This document shows, piece after piece, positions 1 to 9,077 of a stretch of DNA of 64,000 bases. The stretch is from an uncultured Amphritea sp. GTDB lineage: Bacteria; Pseudomonadota; Gammaproteobacteria; Pseudomonadales; Balneatricaceae. The DNA lies in NCBI RefSeq assembly GCF_937127095.1, contig NZ_CAKZLP010000004.1, forward strand, positions 32,017-96,016, read 5' to 3'. The first letter of the stretch is position 1. Each line of letters opens with the position of its first letter. The notes beneath the pieces are model-generated. The model was not told the DNA's origin and searched no databases. It saw only the letters and a program-made list of their open reading frames with translations. The position numbers and the translations under genes were made by a program.

Positions 1-1
1 A

Positions 2-751
2 TGGATTGCGAAGTTCGGGCGACCTGATGATATTTATGATCAGGTTAAAACCGAGGAAATGTGTTTCCGGATGATGAGGGACTGCGGAATTGCAACTGCA
101 CCGACAAAGCTGATCACACCGGATAACAGATCCATTCTGCTGGTGGAGCGCTTTGACCAGCCTCTGGTCGCTGGAGGATCAAACAGGCACTTTATAAGTG
201 GCCACGCGCTGACATATCGCCCACGGATAAAACAGAACGATGCCCCTTTTCATTTTTCGTATCCCAAGCTTGCTGACATTATCACCCAAATAGGTCACCC
301 TGACGATCTGCAGGAGTTATACCGCCGCTTAATATTTAACATCCTGTCATCCAATACCGATGACCACATGCGCAACCACGGTTTTTTAAAGAACGTGGAC
401 GACAATTTCTATCGGATCTCGCCTGCCTATGATGTTGTAACTCAATTATCCAACTCAGGCCTCCAGGCGATCGGTGTAGGCGATGAAGGCAGGAAGGGAT
501 CGATCCATAACGCTTTAAGCGCTTGCGGTCGTTTCAGGCTGTCTGAGGCCCAAGCACACGACATTATTCAATCAGTGCAGGAAGTCACTTGCAAATGGCA
601 AGAATATGCAGCGTCTGTTTCGCTTAGCGATACTGATATCAACATTCTTGCGGGGGTGCTGAATCGTCATGAAAGCTCTGATATTGATTTCAGCAAGGTC
701 AGCAGCTCTTTAGCCCAGCTATCCACCAAAACAAAAGGGCCAAGTATTTAG
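2..751 (+). CDS. hipA: HipA-family serine/threonine kinase toxin, 3' part
   Basis: The reading frame is open from the window edge (WIAKFGRPDD onward), so the gene starts upstream and only its C-terminal ~250 codons are here. The family phosphorylates translation factors such as glutamyl-tRNA synthetase and causes growth arrest; it is normally paired with an upstream HipB antitoxin, which would lie outside the window. Visible HipA marks are LVERFDQP followed by ISGHALT, the catalytic-loop motif SNTDDHMRNHGF and the metal-binding-like ISPAYDVV. It converges on the pilus operon, and its stop codon lies in the loop of the shared terminator. Family assignment is firm; toxicity and the true start cannot be judged. 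Confidence 0.85.
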   Translation, partial: WIAKFGRPDDIYDQVKTEEMCFRMMRDCGIATAPTKLITPDNRSILLVERFDQPLVAGGSNRHFISGHALTYRPRIKQNDAPFHFSYPKLADIITQIGHPDDLQELYRRLIFNILSSNTDDHMRNHGFLKNVDDNFYRISPAYDVVTQLSNSGLQAIGVGDEGRKGSIHNALSACGRFRLSEAQAHDIIQSVQEVTCKWQEYAASVSLSDTDINILAGVLNRHESSDIDFSKVSSSLAQLSTKTKGPSI

Positions 752-761
752 CTTGGCCCTT
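735..761 (-). terminator. Rho-independent terminator between hipA and pilus operon
   Basis: A perfect 10-bp stem (AAGGGCCAAG / CTTGGCCCTT) with a 7-nt loop. Read on the minus strand it is followed by TTTTGTTTT, so it mainly ends the pilus operon; on the plus strand it encloses the hipA stop codon. Confidence 0.8.
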
Positions 762-782
762 CTACATTGCTGGTCTTCACGC

Positions 783-1904
783 TTAGATTATCTTGCAACA
801 CCGAAATCTGATCCATTCACCTGAGTCACTGCCATTTTTCGCAGCTCCAACAAACGCATAATCTACTGGACAGGAATTGTAGTAAACGGCATTTGACCAC
901 TGGACATCATAGCAAGAACCATAATCAATACTTCTGCTTACTTGTTGGCCCTGCCAAGTGCCACCTTTACATGTCAGCAGTTCACCAGACAATGTTCTTG
1001 CTAAGCGACCTACTCCAGTACATGTATTGCCAGCTGTTTTCACACTCTGAATCGCTAAATTTCCGTCCAGGTTAGTGATATTCGCTGCACCACTAACGAT
1101 CAGATCCGTTGTAGTGATGTTAGTCGAGTTCAGGGTTGGAATCGTACCGTTTGTCGCAGTCAGATCAGTACTATTAAGATCCGTTATCGTGCCGGTTGTT
1201 GCAGATAAGGTATTTGAATTGAGGCTGGTAGCCGTTGCTGTACCCAATGAGGATGTACTAAAAGACCCCTGAGATGCCGTGATAACGCCAACGTTATTCA
1301 GATTGTTACCCGTCATATCGAGGTTGCCGGACATGGAGTCGCCGTTGCGCCGGACGTAGACACTTGCTCCATTCGTGATATCAACAGTTGCTGTTATGAC
1401 AGCATTATTATCATCTGTATACGTAACAAGACCACTCAGTTCATCGCCGCCGATCTCAATTGCTTGATTAACTGAATGTGCAGAACCGACTATTTTCGCT
1501 TCACCGGCTTCTGTCAGAGCAGGCCACGTAGTAACAACGGTAGTAACGCCACCTGAGTTAGTTACTACCGTGGTTGGTGTATCTCCGAACCGTCCTGTGG
1601 TGAATGAGAAATCACACGGTAAATATGGAATTGCACCCCCCGTTGTAATCCCGCAGTCCGTATTGCTTTTCAGCCAATCAGTTCCGGTATAGGTTGCAGG
1701 TATAGCAGTACCAGTATTATCAATGACCCACTCACCCACTGCCCGAGAATGTTCTGAAAGCTTATTGCCTAAGCTCCTATACTCTCTTATTTCAGCTTGT
1801 CTTTCTGTTTGAATAGACATAATGGTTACAGCTGAGCCTAAGCCTGCAAGAATCACCATCAATAAGACTAACCCATATCCTTTTTGAGACTGCTTGTTAC
1901 GCAT
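783..1904 (-). CDS. pilV: PilV-like minor pilin / tip adhesin, copy 1
   Basis: A 373-residue protein with a short basic leader (MRNKQSQKG) before a hydrophobic pilin-like helix. A pilin-like head follows (conserved TYTGTDWLKSN and CGITTGG). Next come repeats of the type TATNGTITDLNST, probably a beta-helical stalk, and a C-terminal cysteine-rich domain ending GEWIRFRCC. PilV proteins sit at the tip of IncI thin pili and choose the recipient cell in liquid mating. The leader, stalk and head layout fits that family. It is last of three paralogues in the operon. RBS AGAGAG lies 6 nt before the ATG. Divergence from copies 2 and 3 is greatest in the C-terminal 50 residues. Confidence 0.75.
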   Translation of the reverse strand: MRNKQSQKGYGLVLLMVILAGLGSAVTIMSIQTERQAEIREYRSLGNKLSEHSRAVGEWVIDNTGTAIPATYTGTDWLKSNTDCGITTGGAIPYLPCDFSFTTGRFGDTPTTVVTNSGGVTTVVTTWPALTEAGEAKIVGSAHSVNQAIEIGGDELSGLVTYTDDNNAVITATVDITNGASVYVRRNGDSMSGNLDMTGNNLNNVGVITASQGSFSTSSLGTATATSLNSNTLSATTGTITDLNSTDLTATNGTIPTLNSTNITTTDLIVSGAANITNLDGNLAIQSVKTAGNTCTGVGRLARTLSGELLTCKGGTWQGQQVSRSIDYGSCYDVQWSNAVYYNSCPVDYAFVGAAKNGSDSGEWIRFRCCKII

Positions 1905-1936
1905 TAGTTACTCTCTCATTTACACTTAACTTCCCT

Positions 1937-3085
1937 TTAATTCAACTGACAGCATGTGAATCCATTCCATTCGTATGTGTCACTCCCTCTTCGATAACCA
2001 CCCACAAAAACGTAATTGCTCGGACAGGCATTAAAATAAATATTGGTCCAGTAGTTAACGTAATAACAAGAACTGTAATTGATCATTCCGCCACTCGCCT
2101 CGGATTGCGCCCAAAGACTGCCTTTACAGGTCAAAATGTCTCCGTCTAATGTTCGCGCCAACCGGCCCGATCCGATACAAGCGCTCCCGGGTACTTTCAC
2201 ACTTTGAATTTGTAGATTACCGTCGAGGTTATTGATGTTCGCAGTACCTGCAACATTTAGATCTGAAGTCGTCAGATTGGTAGCCGAGAGGTCAGTAATC
2301 GTGCTGCTGGTCGCTTCCAGGTCAGTGCTATTGAGATTCGTTATCGTACCGTTGGTTGCAGACAATGTATTTGTATTAAGACTGTTGGCGGTCGCGGCAC
2401 CCAATGACGAGGTACTAAATGAGCCCTGAGAAGCAGTAATAACCCCAACATTATTAATATTATTCCCGGTCATATCGAGGTGGCCGGTCATTGAATCCCC
2501 GCTGCGTTTCACATAAAGACTTTCTGCATTGTTTACTGCGATCGTCGCCGTTATCACTGCACTGTTGTTTGCAGAGTATGTAACAACACCCTCCAGCGTT
2601 TCTCTTGTATCGGCTTGCGCTCGGTTAACGGCCTTAGCTGCCCCAATGATTTTTACGCTGCCGCCTTCGTTTATAGCTGTCCATGTTGTTGTGGCTGTCG
2701 TGACACCACCGATATTCGTTACTACTGTAGTTGCACTCCCTCCAAATCGACCTGAGTTGAAGCTAAATCCACACGGAAGATAAGCGGTTCCACTACCAGT
2801 CGTGATGCCGCAATCGCTATTACTTTTAAGCCAATTTGTTCCTGTATAGGTTGCAGGTACTGCTGTACCGTCTTGATCAACAATCCAGAGGGTCACAGCC
2901 TTTGAGTGTGCGGCCATACGTGCGCCCAGGTCTCTGAACTCAGAATCTTCTCCTACTCTTGCCTGATAGGTCAGCAGAGAAGCTGTAATAATCCCCATGA
3001 TCGCAGTAGCTATCATAAGTTGGAAAAGGAGAAATCCCTGCTGTGAGCTTCTACGTTGCATATAAATTAGCCGTCCATTATTCAT
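1937..3085 (-). CDS. pilV: PilV-like minor pilin / tip adhesin, copy 2
   Basis: Second of three tandem PilV-like genes (382 residues). It has a pilin-type hydrophobic segment after QRRSSQQG, the same head motifs, the NGTITNLNST-type stalk repeats and a tip domain ending YEWNGFTCC. The listed start overlaps the stop of copy 3 as ATGA, which suggests translational coupling. An internal ATG at 3061 would give a shorter leader more usual for pilins and cannot be excluded. No shufflon recombinase or inverted crossover sites are seen next to it, so the three tips look fixed rather than invertible. Confidence 0.75.
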   Translation of the reverse strand: MNNGRLIYMQRRSSQQGFLLFQLMIATAIMGIITASLLTYQARVGEDSEFRDLGARMAAHSKAVTLWIVDQDGTAVPATYTGTNWLKSNSDCGITTGSGTAYLPCGFSFNSGRFGGSATTVVTNIGGVTTATTTWTAINEGGSVKIIGAAKAVNRAQADTRETLEGVVTYSANNSAVITATIAVNNAESLYVKRSGDSMTGHLDMTGNNINNVGVITASQGSFSTSSLGAATANSLNTNTLSATNGTITNLNSTDLEATSSTITDLSATNLTTSDLNVAGTANINNLDGNLQIQSVKVPGSACIGSGRLARTLDGDILTCKGSLWAQSEASGGMINYSSCYYVNYWTNIYFNACPSNYVFVGGYRRGSDTYEWNGFTCCQLN

Positions 3086-4203
3086 TTCAGTTTGCAGCAG
3101 TTAAAACCATTCCATTCTCCTGAGTCGCTACCTCGCCGGTAACCACCCCTAAAAACATATCCGGTCGGGCAAGCGTTGTACGCAACGTTTGTGCCATGAT
3201 AAGCCCCATAGCATTGTCTGTAGTCTAGCCCACCTGCCCCTTGAACCCCTTTCCAGTTTCCGTTGACGCAGGAGAGTAAATCATCCGTGGCTGTCATTGC
3301 CATTTGTCCATTCCCGCTGCAAGCATCTCCCACCACTCTGATCTTCTGAATTTTCAGATTGCCGGAAAGCTGATCGATTGTTGCGGTACCGCTTACCGTT
3401 AGATTTGATGTCGAGGTATCAGTCGCACCAAGATTAGTTATAGTGCCATTTGTTGCCGTCAGGGTTGTGCTATCAAGAGTCGTTATCGTTCCGTTGGTTG
3501 CGATCACGTTGTTGGTATTAAAACTGGAGGCTGAAGCATTGCCGAGGGACGATGTATTAAATGTCCCGGTGGATGCAGTAATCACACCTACGTTATCGAG
3601 ATTGTTTCCGCCCATATCAAGGCTACCATTCATCGAATCGCCAGCTCGCTTTACATAAATGCTGGTCGCGTTGTTAACGGAAATAGTTGCTGTTATGACT
3701 CCGTTGATATCCTCTGAATAGGTAACGACACTGTGCATGGAGTCTCTATTGGTAGCTTGTGCTTCTCGCACCACCCTTGCAGCTCCTATCACTTTCACCT
3801 TAGATCCCTCAACCAGCGCAGGCCAGGTAGTCACAACGGTGGTGACACCTCCAGAGTTGGTCACTACAGAGGTTGGAGATCCTCCAAATCGGCTTGTAGT
3901 GAAACTAAAAGAACAGGGTAGATAAGCGGTTGTTCCTCCGGTCGTTATGCCGCAATCGCTATTACTTTTAAGCCAATTTGTTCCTGTATACGTTCCAGAT
4001 AATGCGGTTGCGCCTTGATCGACAACCCATTCAGTAATAGCTGTTGAATGCTCTGCAATTACACTTCCTAGAGCATAAAAGCTGTCATTTTCTTCATTCT
4101 TGGCTGCATAGTTCATGTAGCCGGTGAACGCAAGGCCAAAGATGAAAACAACAATCATCATTTCGACTATCAGATATCCGCGTTGAAACGACTTACTTAC
4201 CAC
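3082..4203 (-). CDS. pilV: PilV-like minor pilin / tip adhesin, copy 3
   Basis: First-transcribed of the three PilV-like genes. I place the start at a GTG (4203) because GGAG lies 6 nt upstream and this gives a normal short leader (VVSKSFQRG) before the hydrophobic helix; an ATG at 4224 in the same frame lacks this fit. The gene overlaps the end of the upstream ATPase gene. Head, stalk repeats (TATNGTITTLDST type) and tip domain (GEWNGFNCC) match copies 1 and 2; the last ~45 residues of copies 2 and 3 share the YRRGSD segment. Confidence 0.75.
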   Translation of the reverse strand: MVSKSFQRGYLIVEMMIVVFIFGLAFTGYMNYAAKNEENDSFYALGSVIAEHSTAITEWVVDQGATALSGTYTGTNWLKSNSDCGITTGGTTAYLPCSFSFTTSRFGGSPTSVVTNSGGVTTVVTTWPALVEGSKVKVIGAARVVREAQATNRDSMHSVVTYSEDINGVITATISVNNATSIYVKRAGDSMNGSLDMGGNNLDNVGVITASTGTFNTSSLGNASASSFNTNNVIATNGTITTLDSTTLTATNGTITNLGATDTSTSNLTVSGTATIDQLSGNLKIQKIRVVGDACSGNGQMAMTATDDLLSCVNGNWKGVQGAGGLDYRQCYGAYHGTNVAYNACPTGYVFRGGYRRGSDSGEWNGFNCCKLK

Positions 4204-5134
4204 GGGATTCTCCAATACGGGCATTGTTCTGAAGGGTTACGAGGTCTCGAATTGAATGTGTCTTTTCTTGCGAAAGTATGGCGTTTAAGTCATTACCGCC
4301 TTCTAGCGTTGTAAATTTAACTTCAGACGCGCCACTGAGCGTTACTATTTTATGTTGATTGATCAGGAGTCTTAACATTTTGCCAAGCGACTCCCGAACA
4401 TATGCTCCATTTCCGCACAAATTAAGAAATCGGAGTACTGACGATTGAATGTCTTCGCCGTGAATAGTCGCAAGTACAGATGTACCATTCAGCATAGCTC
4501 TCAGGGCTTCCTGAGCTGTGTTCTGATCACGGATCTCACCCAAAAGCATGTATGACGGCACTCCGCTCGGAAAGCTTCTCATCATGCTTCTGATCAAGGG
4601 GGCAAAGTCACCGCCTTCCACTTCATGTTGCCAACAAATGCCATTGTCACCATATTTCCCTTGTAAATCATATTCTGGTGGATCTTCTAATGTTCTGGCC
4701 ACACCGCCTGTCAATGTCAACATGTAATTTAGTAAAGCAGCGGCTGTTGTTGATTTACCGGATCCAAGCGGACCGGTTACGAGATATAAGCCGCCCGTTT
4801 GTTTTAACTGTTTCTGTACAGTGCGAGGAAAATAAGAAGGGAACTTAATCCCTTCTTTATTCTCTTTATCGAGGGAGGGTCTAAATGAAGGAACACGTCT
4901 CAGTGAGTACTGCTTACCTGTTTTTGTGCAGCCAAGGTGCGCCCTGAAAATAGTTCCTTCATACGTTATAAATCGATCCTTTCCTACTTCCATTTCCAGA
5001 GTGGAAAGCTTATCCAGGATCCCTTTTAGAACCTCTTCATTTACGTTTTGTGATAACACATTATTTGACAGAACCGTGCTCTCAGCTAAACGGTCTACTT
5101 CAATAAAGAGGTCTGCAATGGAATCCAGATTCAT
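4193..5134 (-). CDS. PilT/GspE-like secretion ATPase, second ATPase of the pilus operon
   Basis: A 313-residue cytoplasmic AAA-like ATPase with Walker A GPLGSGKST (residues 121-129), an acidic TLEDPPEY box, Walker B MLLGEIRD and a His box ATIHGED. These are the marks of type II/IV secretion ATPases. Its small size and lack of a long N-terminal domain resemble PilT retraction ATPases more than PilB-type assembly ATPases. In classical IncI pil operons the gene after pilS is pilT, a lytic transglycosylase, so an ATPase here is unusual. It lies 2 nt after pilS and overlaps the next pilV. It could power retraction of the thin pilus or act as a second assembly motor. Confidence 0.8.
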   Translation of the reverse strand: MNLDSIADLFIEVDRLAESTVLSNNVLSQNVNEEVLKGILDKLSTLEMEVGKDRFITYEGTIFRAHLGCTKTGKQYSLRRVPSFRPSLDKENKEGIKFPSYFPRTVQKQLKQTGGLYLVTGPLGSGKSTTAAALLNYMLTLTGGVARTLEDPPEYDLQGKYGDNGICWQHEVEGGDFAPLIRSMMRSFPSGVPSYMLLGEIRDQNTAQEALRAMLNGTSVLATIHGEDIQSSVLRFLNLCGNGAYVRESLGKMLRLLINQHKIVTLSGASEVKFTTLEGGNDLNAILSQEKTHSIRDLVTLQNNARIGESRGK

Positions 5135-5136
5135 AG

Positions 5137-5679
5137 TTAAGCTTTCCGAAGAGTTACACCAACAGTTGCCGTAGAAACAGCGCAGGCTGTTGTTGCAGTC
5201 GCGTTATTCAGCACTCCACCTACGGTTTTAACAGTAGTCGTACCGACCAGAACTTCATCAGCTGAATCGGAAGTTTTTGATACATAGTTCAAGCAAGCAT
5301 CTGCAGGAACTGTATTGACCATTTGAATGGCTCCATTTGCTGTTCCGCCTGTCAGTGTTCCTGCAGTAAATACAATTGAATAGCCCCAAAGGTTACTGAT
5401 CGTTGTTCCACTGATAGTGGCATCATCCGGTACACCGGCATCAATAACCATTTGATTGTTCAAACCTGTATATGGTCCCCGAGGATATTTCGTTTTGAGG
5501 TCATTCAGATAGCCTTGTGTGATCTGACCTTCACTGTTTGCTGTTGCTGATCCCATAGCTTTTACGCCCAGATAACCAAGTGGAATTGCAACAATTGCGA
5601 TAATGGCTATCGCTATAATCATTTCAATCAAGGTAAAACCTTTCTGCTGCTTTTGGGTTTTAACGATTTTTGCTTTCAT
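5137..5679 (-). CDS. pilS: Type IV major prepilin PilS
   Basis: A 180-residue prepilin. The leader MKAKIVKTQKQQKG ends at the cleavage glycine, followed by FTLIEMIIAIAIIAIVAIPLG, with the phenylalanine at +1 and glutamate at +5 needed for processing and assembly. The rest is a small soluble domain rich in Thr, Ala and Gly with a late cysteine pair (ADAC and TTAC) typical of a disulfide-bonded pilin loop. It follows pilR by 32 nt and has RBS GGAG 7 nt before ATG. No prepilin peptidase gene (pilU-like) is visible in the window, so processing must be done by another enzyme. Confidence 0.9.
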   Translation of the reverse strand: MKAKIVKTQKQQKGFTLIEMIIAIAIIAIVAIPLGYLGVKAMGSATANSEGQITQGYLNDLKTKYPRGPYTGLNNQMVIDAGVPDDATISGTTISNLWGYSIVFTAGTLTGGTANGAIQMVNTVPADACLNYVSKTSDSADEVLVGTTTVKTVGGVLNNATATTACAVSTATVGVTLRKA

Positions 5680-5711
5680 TTTGTTACTCCGATATTTGAT
5701 ATATTTTTGAA

Positions 5712-6794
5712 CTAAAGGTTGTTGTTTAAAGAATTCATAGCAACAAGCATGAAACTTGAAATGAGTAATCCCACGCTGCTCCCTATTAATGCAAGACTAA
5801 TAAAATTTACTGTTTGATTTACCCGAGCCATACGTTTCTCAACCTTTTCCCGGGTTCTTTCTGCAGCTCTCATATAAAATATTTTCTTATCTCCACCAGC
5901 ACCCACAGCGGTTAATACACTTTGAATTTCCTGGTTGATTAGGGGGTTATTGAGCATCGGGTTACCAGAACCCGAATCTATTCTGATAGTCATCATGTCG
6001 TAACACTCTCTTAGCCAGAGGTTTGACGGATGTGCAGCTTTTCTCAGGGTACGAATTGCCTCACTTTCTGAGTACACCTCTGAAAGTGCGGCCAGGCTTT
6101 CAAGCACTGCTTGACCTGTTACATCACGATGAATGTTCCAAGGCGGCATATGATTCATACACCATTTGCGTTTATCCGTATTTGTCCAGCGTGTTAGTGA
6201 AGCACTAATGCTGAAAAATATAATGACAAGCACCAACACCAGAATTGAAGCCCACACAGGCATTGTGCCAATCACGTTACGCACCACTTGCGAAAAACCA
6301 GGCCATTGCTCAACCGGCGTTATTTTTTCGAGTACCGGAAACAATCCATTCCCGAATAACGCCATCAAGCCAAGAAGAGCGAGTAAGTACAGGCAGAATG
6401 TAGTCAGTGTTTTGATCAGTACTCCCTGCATTTTATTCTTGCTTTCCATTCGATCACGGGCTTTTGCTAACCCCTCGCCCAGCTGTCCACCACTCTCTGC
6501 GGCAGTAATCAGGATGTATTCATCTTCAGGTACAATCCCTTGCAGCGCGGAGCTAAATGAATTACCTGCCCGAAGACTTTTGATAGAAATATTTTCTAAA
6601 AGATCTGCTCTCTTTACCCCTTTTGCATTGGTCTTTTTCAACTCTTTTATCATCTGAGGTAAACCCTCAGACAGACTGCCTATCTGTGATCGGAACTCCA
6701 AAACGTCATATAACCATTGGCGTGTTTCAGTGTTTAGTTTTTTGGCAGTGTTGGCTGTTTTGTCAGTTGCAACTAATTGCTTGAAGATACTCAT
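5712..6794 (-). CDS. pilR: PilR, GspF/PilC-like inner-membrane platform protein
   Basis: About 360 residues with the type II secretion F layout. A cytoplasmic domain (QWLYDVLEFRSQIGSLSEGLPQMIKEL) leads to two membrane segments in the middle and one near the C-terminus (LALIGSSVGLLISSFMLVAM). It anchors the ATPase to the inner membrane during thin-pilus assembly. The ATG at 6794 overlaps the pilQ stop as TAATG, which favours it over the upstream GTG at 6809. Placement between pilQ and pilS matches the IncI order. Confidence 0.85.
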   Translation of the reverse strand: MSIFKQLVATDKTANTAKKLNTETRQWLYDVLEFRSQIGSLSEGLPQMIKELKKTNAKGVKRADLLENISIKSLRAGNSFSSALQGIVPEDEYILITAAESGGQLGEGLAKARDRMESKNKMQGVLIKTLTTFCLYLLALLGLMALFGNGLFPVLEKITPVEQWPGFSQVVRNVIGTMPVWASILVLVLVIIFFSISASLTRWTNTDKRKWCMNHMPPWNIHRDVTGQAVLESLAALSEVYSESEAIRTLRKAAHPSNLWLRECYDMMTIRIDSGSGNPMLNNPLINQEIQSVLTAVGAGGDKKIFYMRAAERTREKVEKRMARVNQTVNFISLALIGSSVGLLISSFMLVAMNSLNNNL

Positions 6795-8506
6795 TAGTCT
6801 TGAGCCCACTCTCTCGAATCTTCTGTAGTGCTTCCCGTCATCATGCGCACCTCTTCACCAATGATCTGGTTATCACTTGCAATCATGTTGTGGGTCAGAA
6901 TTTCCAACTTATCTTCAACATCAACAGGAGAAATCATTCCCATCAACATTTTTTTAAACGCATGATCAAAAGCAGTGAAGCCTACGCAATGCTGCGGGTA
7001 GTTTTCACTAATCGTTTTTTCAGCATCGAAAACGGAACCTTCTCCGCGTTTAGACAGCCACTCAACACGCGCAGAATCTATCTTCCCTTCAGCTATCTGC
7101 TTTCGCACCTCATGATCCATTCTCAGCGGTTCAATACACGCTGTACGGCCTTTAAGACCTTTCCGACAATGCTCACAACCTTCATAGTTTCTGAATCGCA
7201 GGTTATGCTTTAGTGATGAACATGCGATGTTGATTCTCGACATCAGACCGGGTGAGCACATGCCCCGCTGTGCCAAATCAGGAGCATATTTAATCGAGCA
7301 CTTATCACACAAAACCGGCATTAGGCGCTGATATACAATCCCTTTCAAAAAGCCAGATGTGCCTAATAAAGATAATGGCACCCCTAACTCAACAAGCCGT
7401 GAGAAAGCGTCAAAGGTTGAGTTACCGTGAAGGGTTACTAATGTCGTATGGCCTGTTAACGCAGCTTCACAAGCACTATGCGCTGTATCTGGCGTTCTCA
7501 TCTCGCCTTGCAGAATGTAATCAGGGTCTCGACGCATCATTGCGGCTAAGTGTCTTACCCACGCTTCTTGAGTAGTCTCGCCATCAACTGCCGTAACTTG
7601 TGTGTGGCGTACACCAGGAATACGAAACTCAACCGGATCTTCTACTGTGACGATATTCTTTCGGCCGCCATGCTCTTTTACGAGTTTTCCTAGAATGGTC
7701 GCTGCCGTGGTCGTTTTACCATCACCGGTAGCACCGACCAAAATGAACAGTCCACCACCGCCTTTCAGCATTACATCTTGTATGAGATCTCGTTGGTCTT
7801 TCTCATAACCTAGATCTGTTAACTCCATTTCTGTGAAGTTTTTATCAAGATCGATTAAACGCATGGTTACGTGAATTGAGTCTTCATCACCATCCAGCTC
7901 AGCATCCTGATACCGCAGTCTGTTCCGCTTATTACATGACGAAATCTTTTCTTGTACTGTTGCAGATTGCGTTTTAGTGGGGGAATAGCTGTTTTTTGAA
8001 CTAGCGGTATTTCCAGTTTTTGACTGATAAATAGACATGCAAAGTCGTTTTAATCCCAGGTGCGTCATTCCCTCGGACAGCCTGACTCGTTCCAGCTCAC
8101 CATTAATTCGTAACTGTATGTGCGGATCATCTTTGTATGTGAAAATATGAATATCTGACGCACCGGCATTTACCGCTATGTCAAATAACTCATCAAACAT
8201 AGATTCTGCATCCGTGTTCGATACTTCAGCTTTATCTGTTGAAATACGATTTTTAATACGCTCTACATCGGATTCACCCACCAGATGAAATGCAGCTTTA
8301 TGCGGTCTCAAGTAGTTTTCTAAAGCCAGTTTTGCCATCATATCTAGCTTTTTTTGAGACAAAACATAAACAGAGGAGTCGCCTGCTTGATGACCAAAGA
8401 ATACTTCGCCTGGAACTTGAGCAGGCATTGGTTTTGACATGAACTGGTTAGAGACTTGTAGCTTTCTCAACAGATCTTCATTACCGGCGTGATATTGAGT
8501 ATTCAT
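6794..8506 (-). CDS. pilQ: PilQ, assembly ATPase of the thin pilus (GspE/PilB family)
   Basis: About 570 residues. It has Walker A VGATGDGKTTT near residue 260, an Asp box (TVEDPVEF), Walker B ILQGEMRTPDTA and a His box TLHGN. A tetracysteine zinc module (LCDKC ... CEHCRKG) is typical of the assembly class. The N-terminal ASDIHIF segment is the family hallmark. It hydrolyses ATP in the cytoplasm to extrude pilin. I chose the third candidate start because GAGGG lies 8 nt upstream; this puts the start 4 nt past the pilP stop. A low-complexity insertion (SSKNSYSPTKTQ) sits between the N-terminal and core domains. Confidence 0.9.
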   Translation of the reverse strand: MNTQYHAGNEDLLRKLQVSNQFMSKPMPAQVPGEVFFGHQAGDSSVYVLSQKKLDMMAKLALENYLRPHKAAFHLVGESDVERIKNRISTDKAEVSNTDAESMFDELFDIAVNAGASDIHIFTYKDDPHIQLRINGELERVRLSEGMTHLGLKRLCMSIYQSKTGNTASSKNSYSPTKTQSATVQEKISSCNKRNRLRYQDAELDGDEDSIHVTMRLIDLDKNFTEMELTDLGYEKDQRDLIQDVMLKGGGGLFILVGATGDGKTTTAATILGKLVKEHGGRKNIVTVEDPVEFRIPGVRHTQVTAVDGETTQEAWVRHLAAMMRRDPDYILQGEMRTPDTAHSACEAALTGHTTLVTLHGNSTFDAFSRLVELGVPLSLLGTSGFLKGIVYQRLMPVLCDKCSIKYAPDLAQRGMCSPGLMSRINIACSSLKHNLRFRNYEGCEHCRKGLKGRTACIEPLRMDHEVRKQIAEGKIDSARVEWLSKRGEGSVFDAEKTISENYPQHCVGFTAFDHAFKKMLMGMISPVDVEDKLEILTHNMIASDNQIIGEEVRMMTGSTTEDSREWAQD

Positions 8507-8510
8507 GGTG

Positions 8511-9077
8511 TTAACCCTCATCCGCAATGTTAGAGAAATAGACTTTGGCCGTTGCTCTGTCCTTTGTCAGGGTCATATAGTTAGCGCTAATCTTTGTAAT
8601 TTCCCAGCCTTTAATAATGCTGCCTTTGTTGACCCGATAAACCCGGCCATTAATGAAAATATCTGCTGTCGGGCTTGTCTGATCACGCCATAGAGAAATT
8701 AGCTCAATCTCCTCTGAAAAAGTTGGCTTCTCTGTCTTCTTCGTTTCGGAATCTAACCCAGGCGATCTTTGAGTGGCCAATGCAGCTTTGACTGACTGCT
8801 CAAGGGTCTCAACAAAGGTTATTGAATCGCTACTGTTAGTCTTCTCAACAGGAGCCTCAATTCTGACTTTACTATCACGGATATCTGCAAGTCGTTCCAT
8901 TACAGCTTTAACGTGATCCAGTCGTTGAATCTCTCGCTCTCTCTCCAGCTGTTTGTCCGGCACTGAGTTCATAAGACTGTTAATTTCGTCATCCATGAGT
9001 TCTGAATGAGCTGGACTGGCAACAAACAACGTTGAAACCAGCATGATTAAAAGAGTTTTACTATTAATGCAGTACAT
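8511..9077 (-). CDS. pilP: PilP-like thin-pilus biogenesis protein
   Basis: About 188 residues with a Sec signal peptide (MYCINSKTLLIMLVSTLFVASPAHS). A charged helical segment follows, then a C-terminal beta domain (INGRVYRVNKGSIIKGWEITKI) resembling the PilP fold that links secretin to inner-membrane partners in the periplasm. The start is set by GAAGG 5 nt upstream and overlaps the end of pilO by 14 nt. Identification rests on position between pilO and pilQ plus this domain. Confidence 0.75.
   Translation of the reverse strand: MYCINSKTLLIMLVSTLFVASPAHSELMDDEINSLMNSVPDKQLEREREIQRLDHVKAVMERLADIRDSKVRIEAPVEKTNSSDSITFVETLEQSVKAALATQRSPGLDSETKKTEKPTFSEEIELISLWRDQTSPTADIFINGRVYRVNKGSIIKGWEITKISANYMTLTKDRATAKVYFSNIADEG

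Noticed and set aside
893..1272. Plus-strand frames inside the first pilV gene
   Set aside because: Antisense shadows of the repetitive stalk codons; no RBS and the minus-strand gene has full pilin features.
783..4203. Phage tail fibres
   Set aside because: The stalk repeats resemble tail-fibre repeats, but the prepilin leaders and the pil operon context fit PilV.
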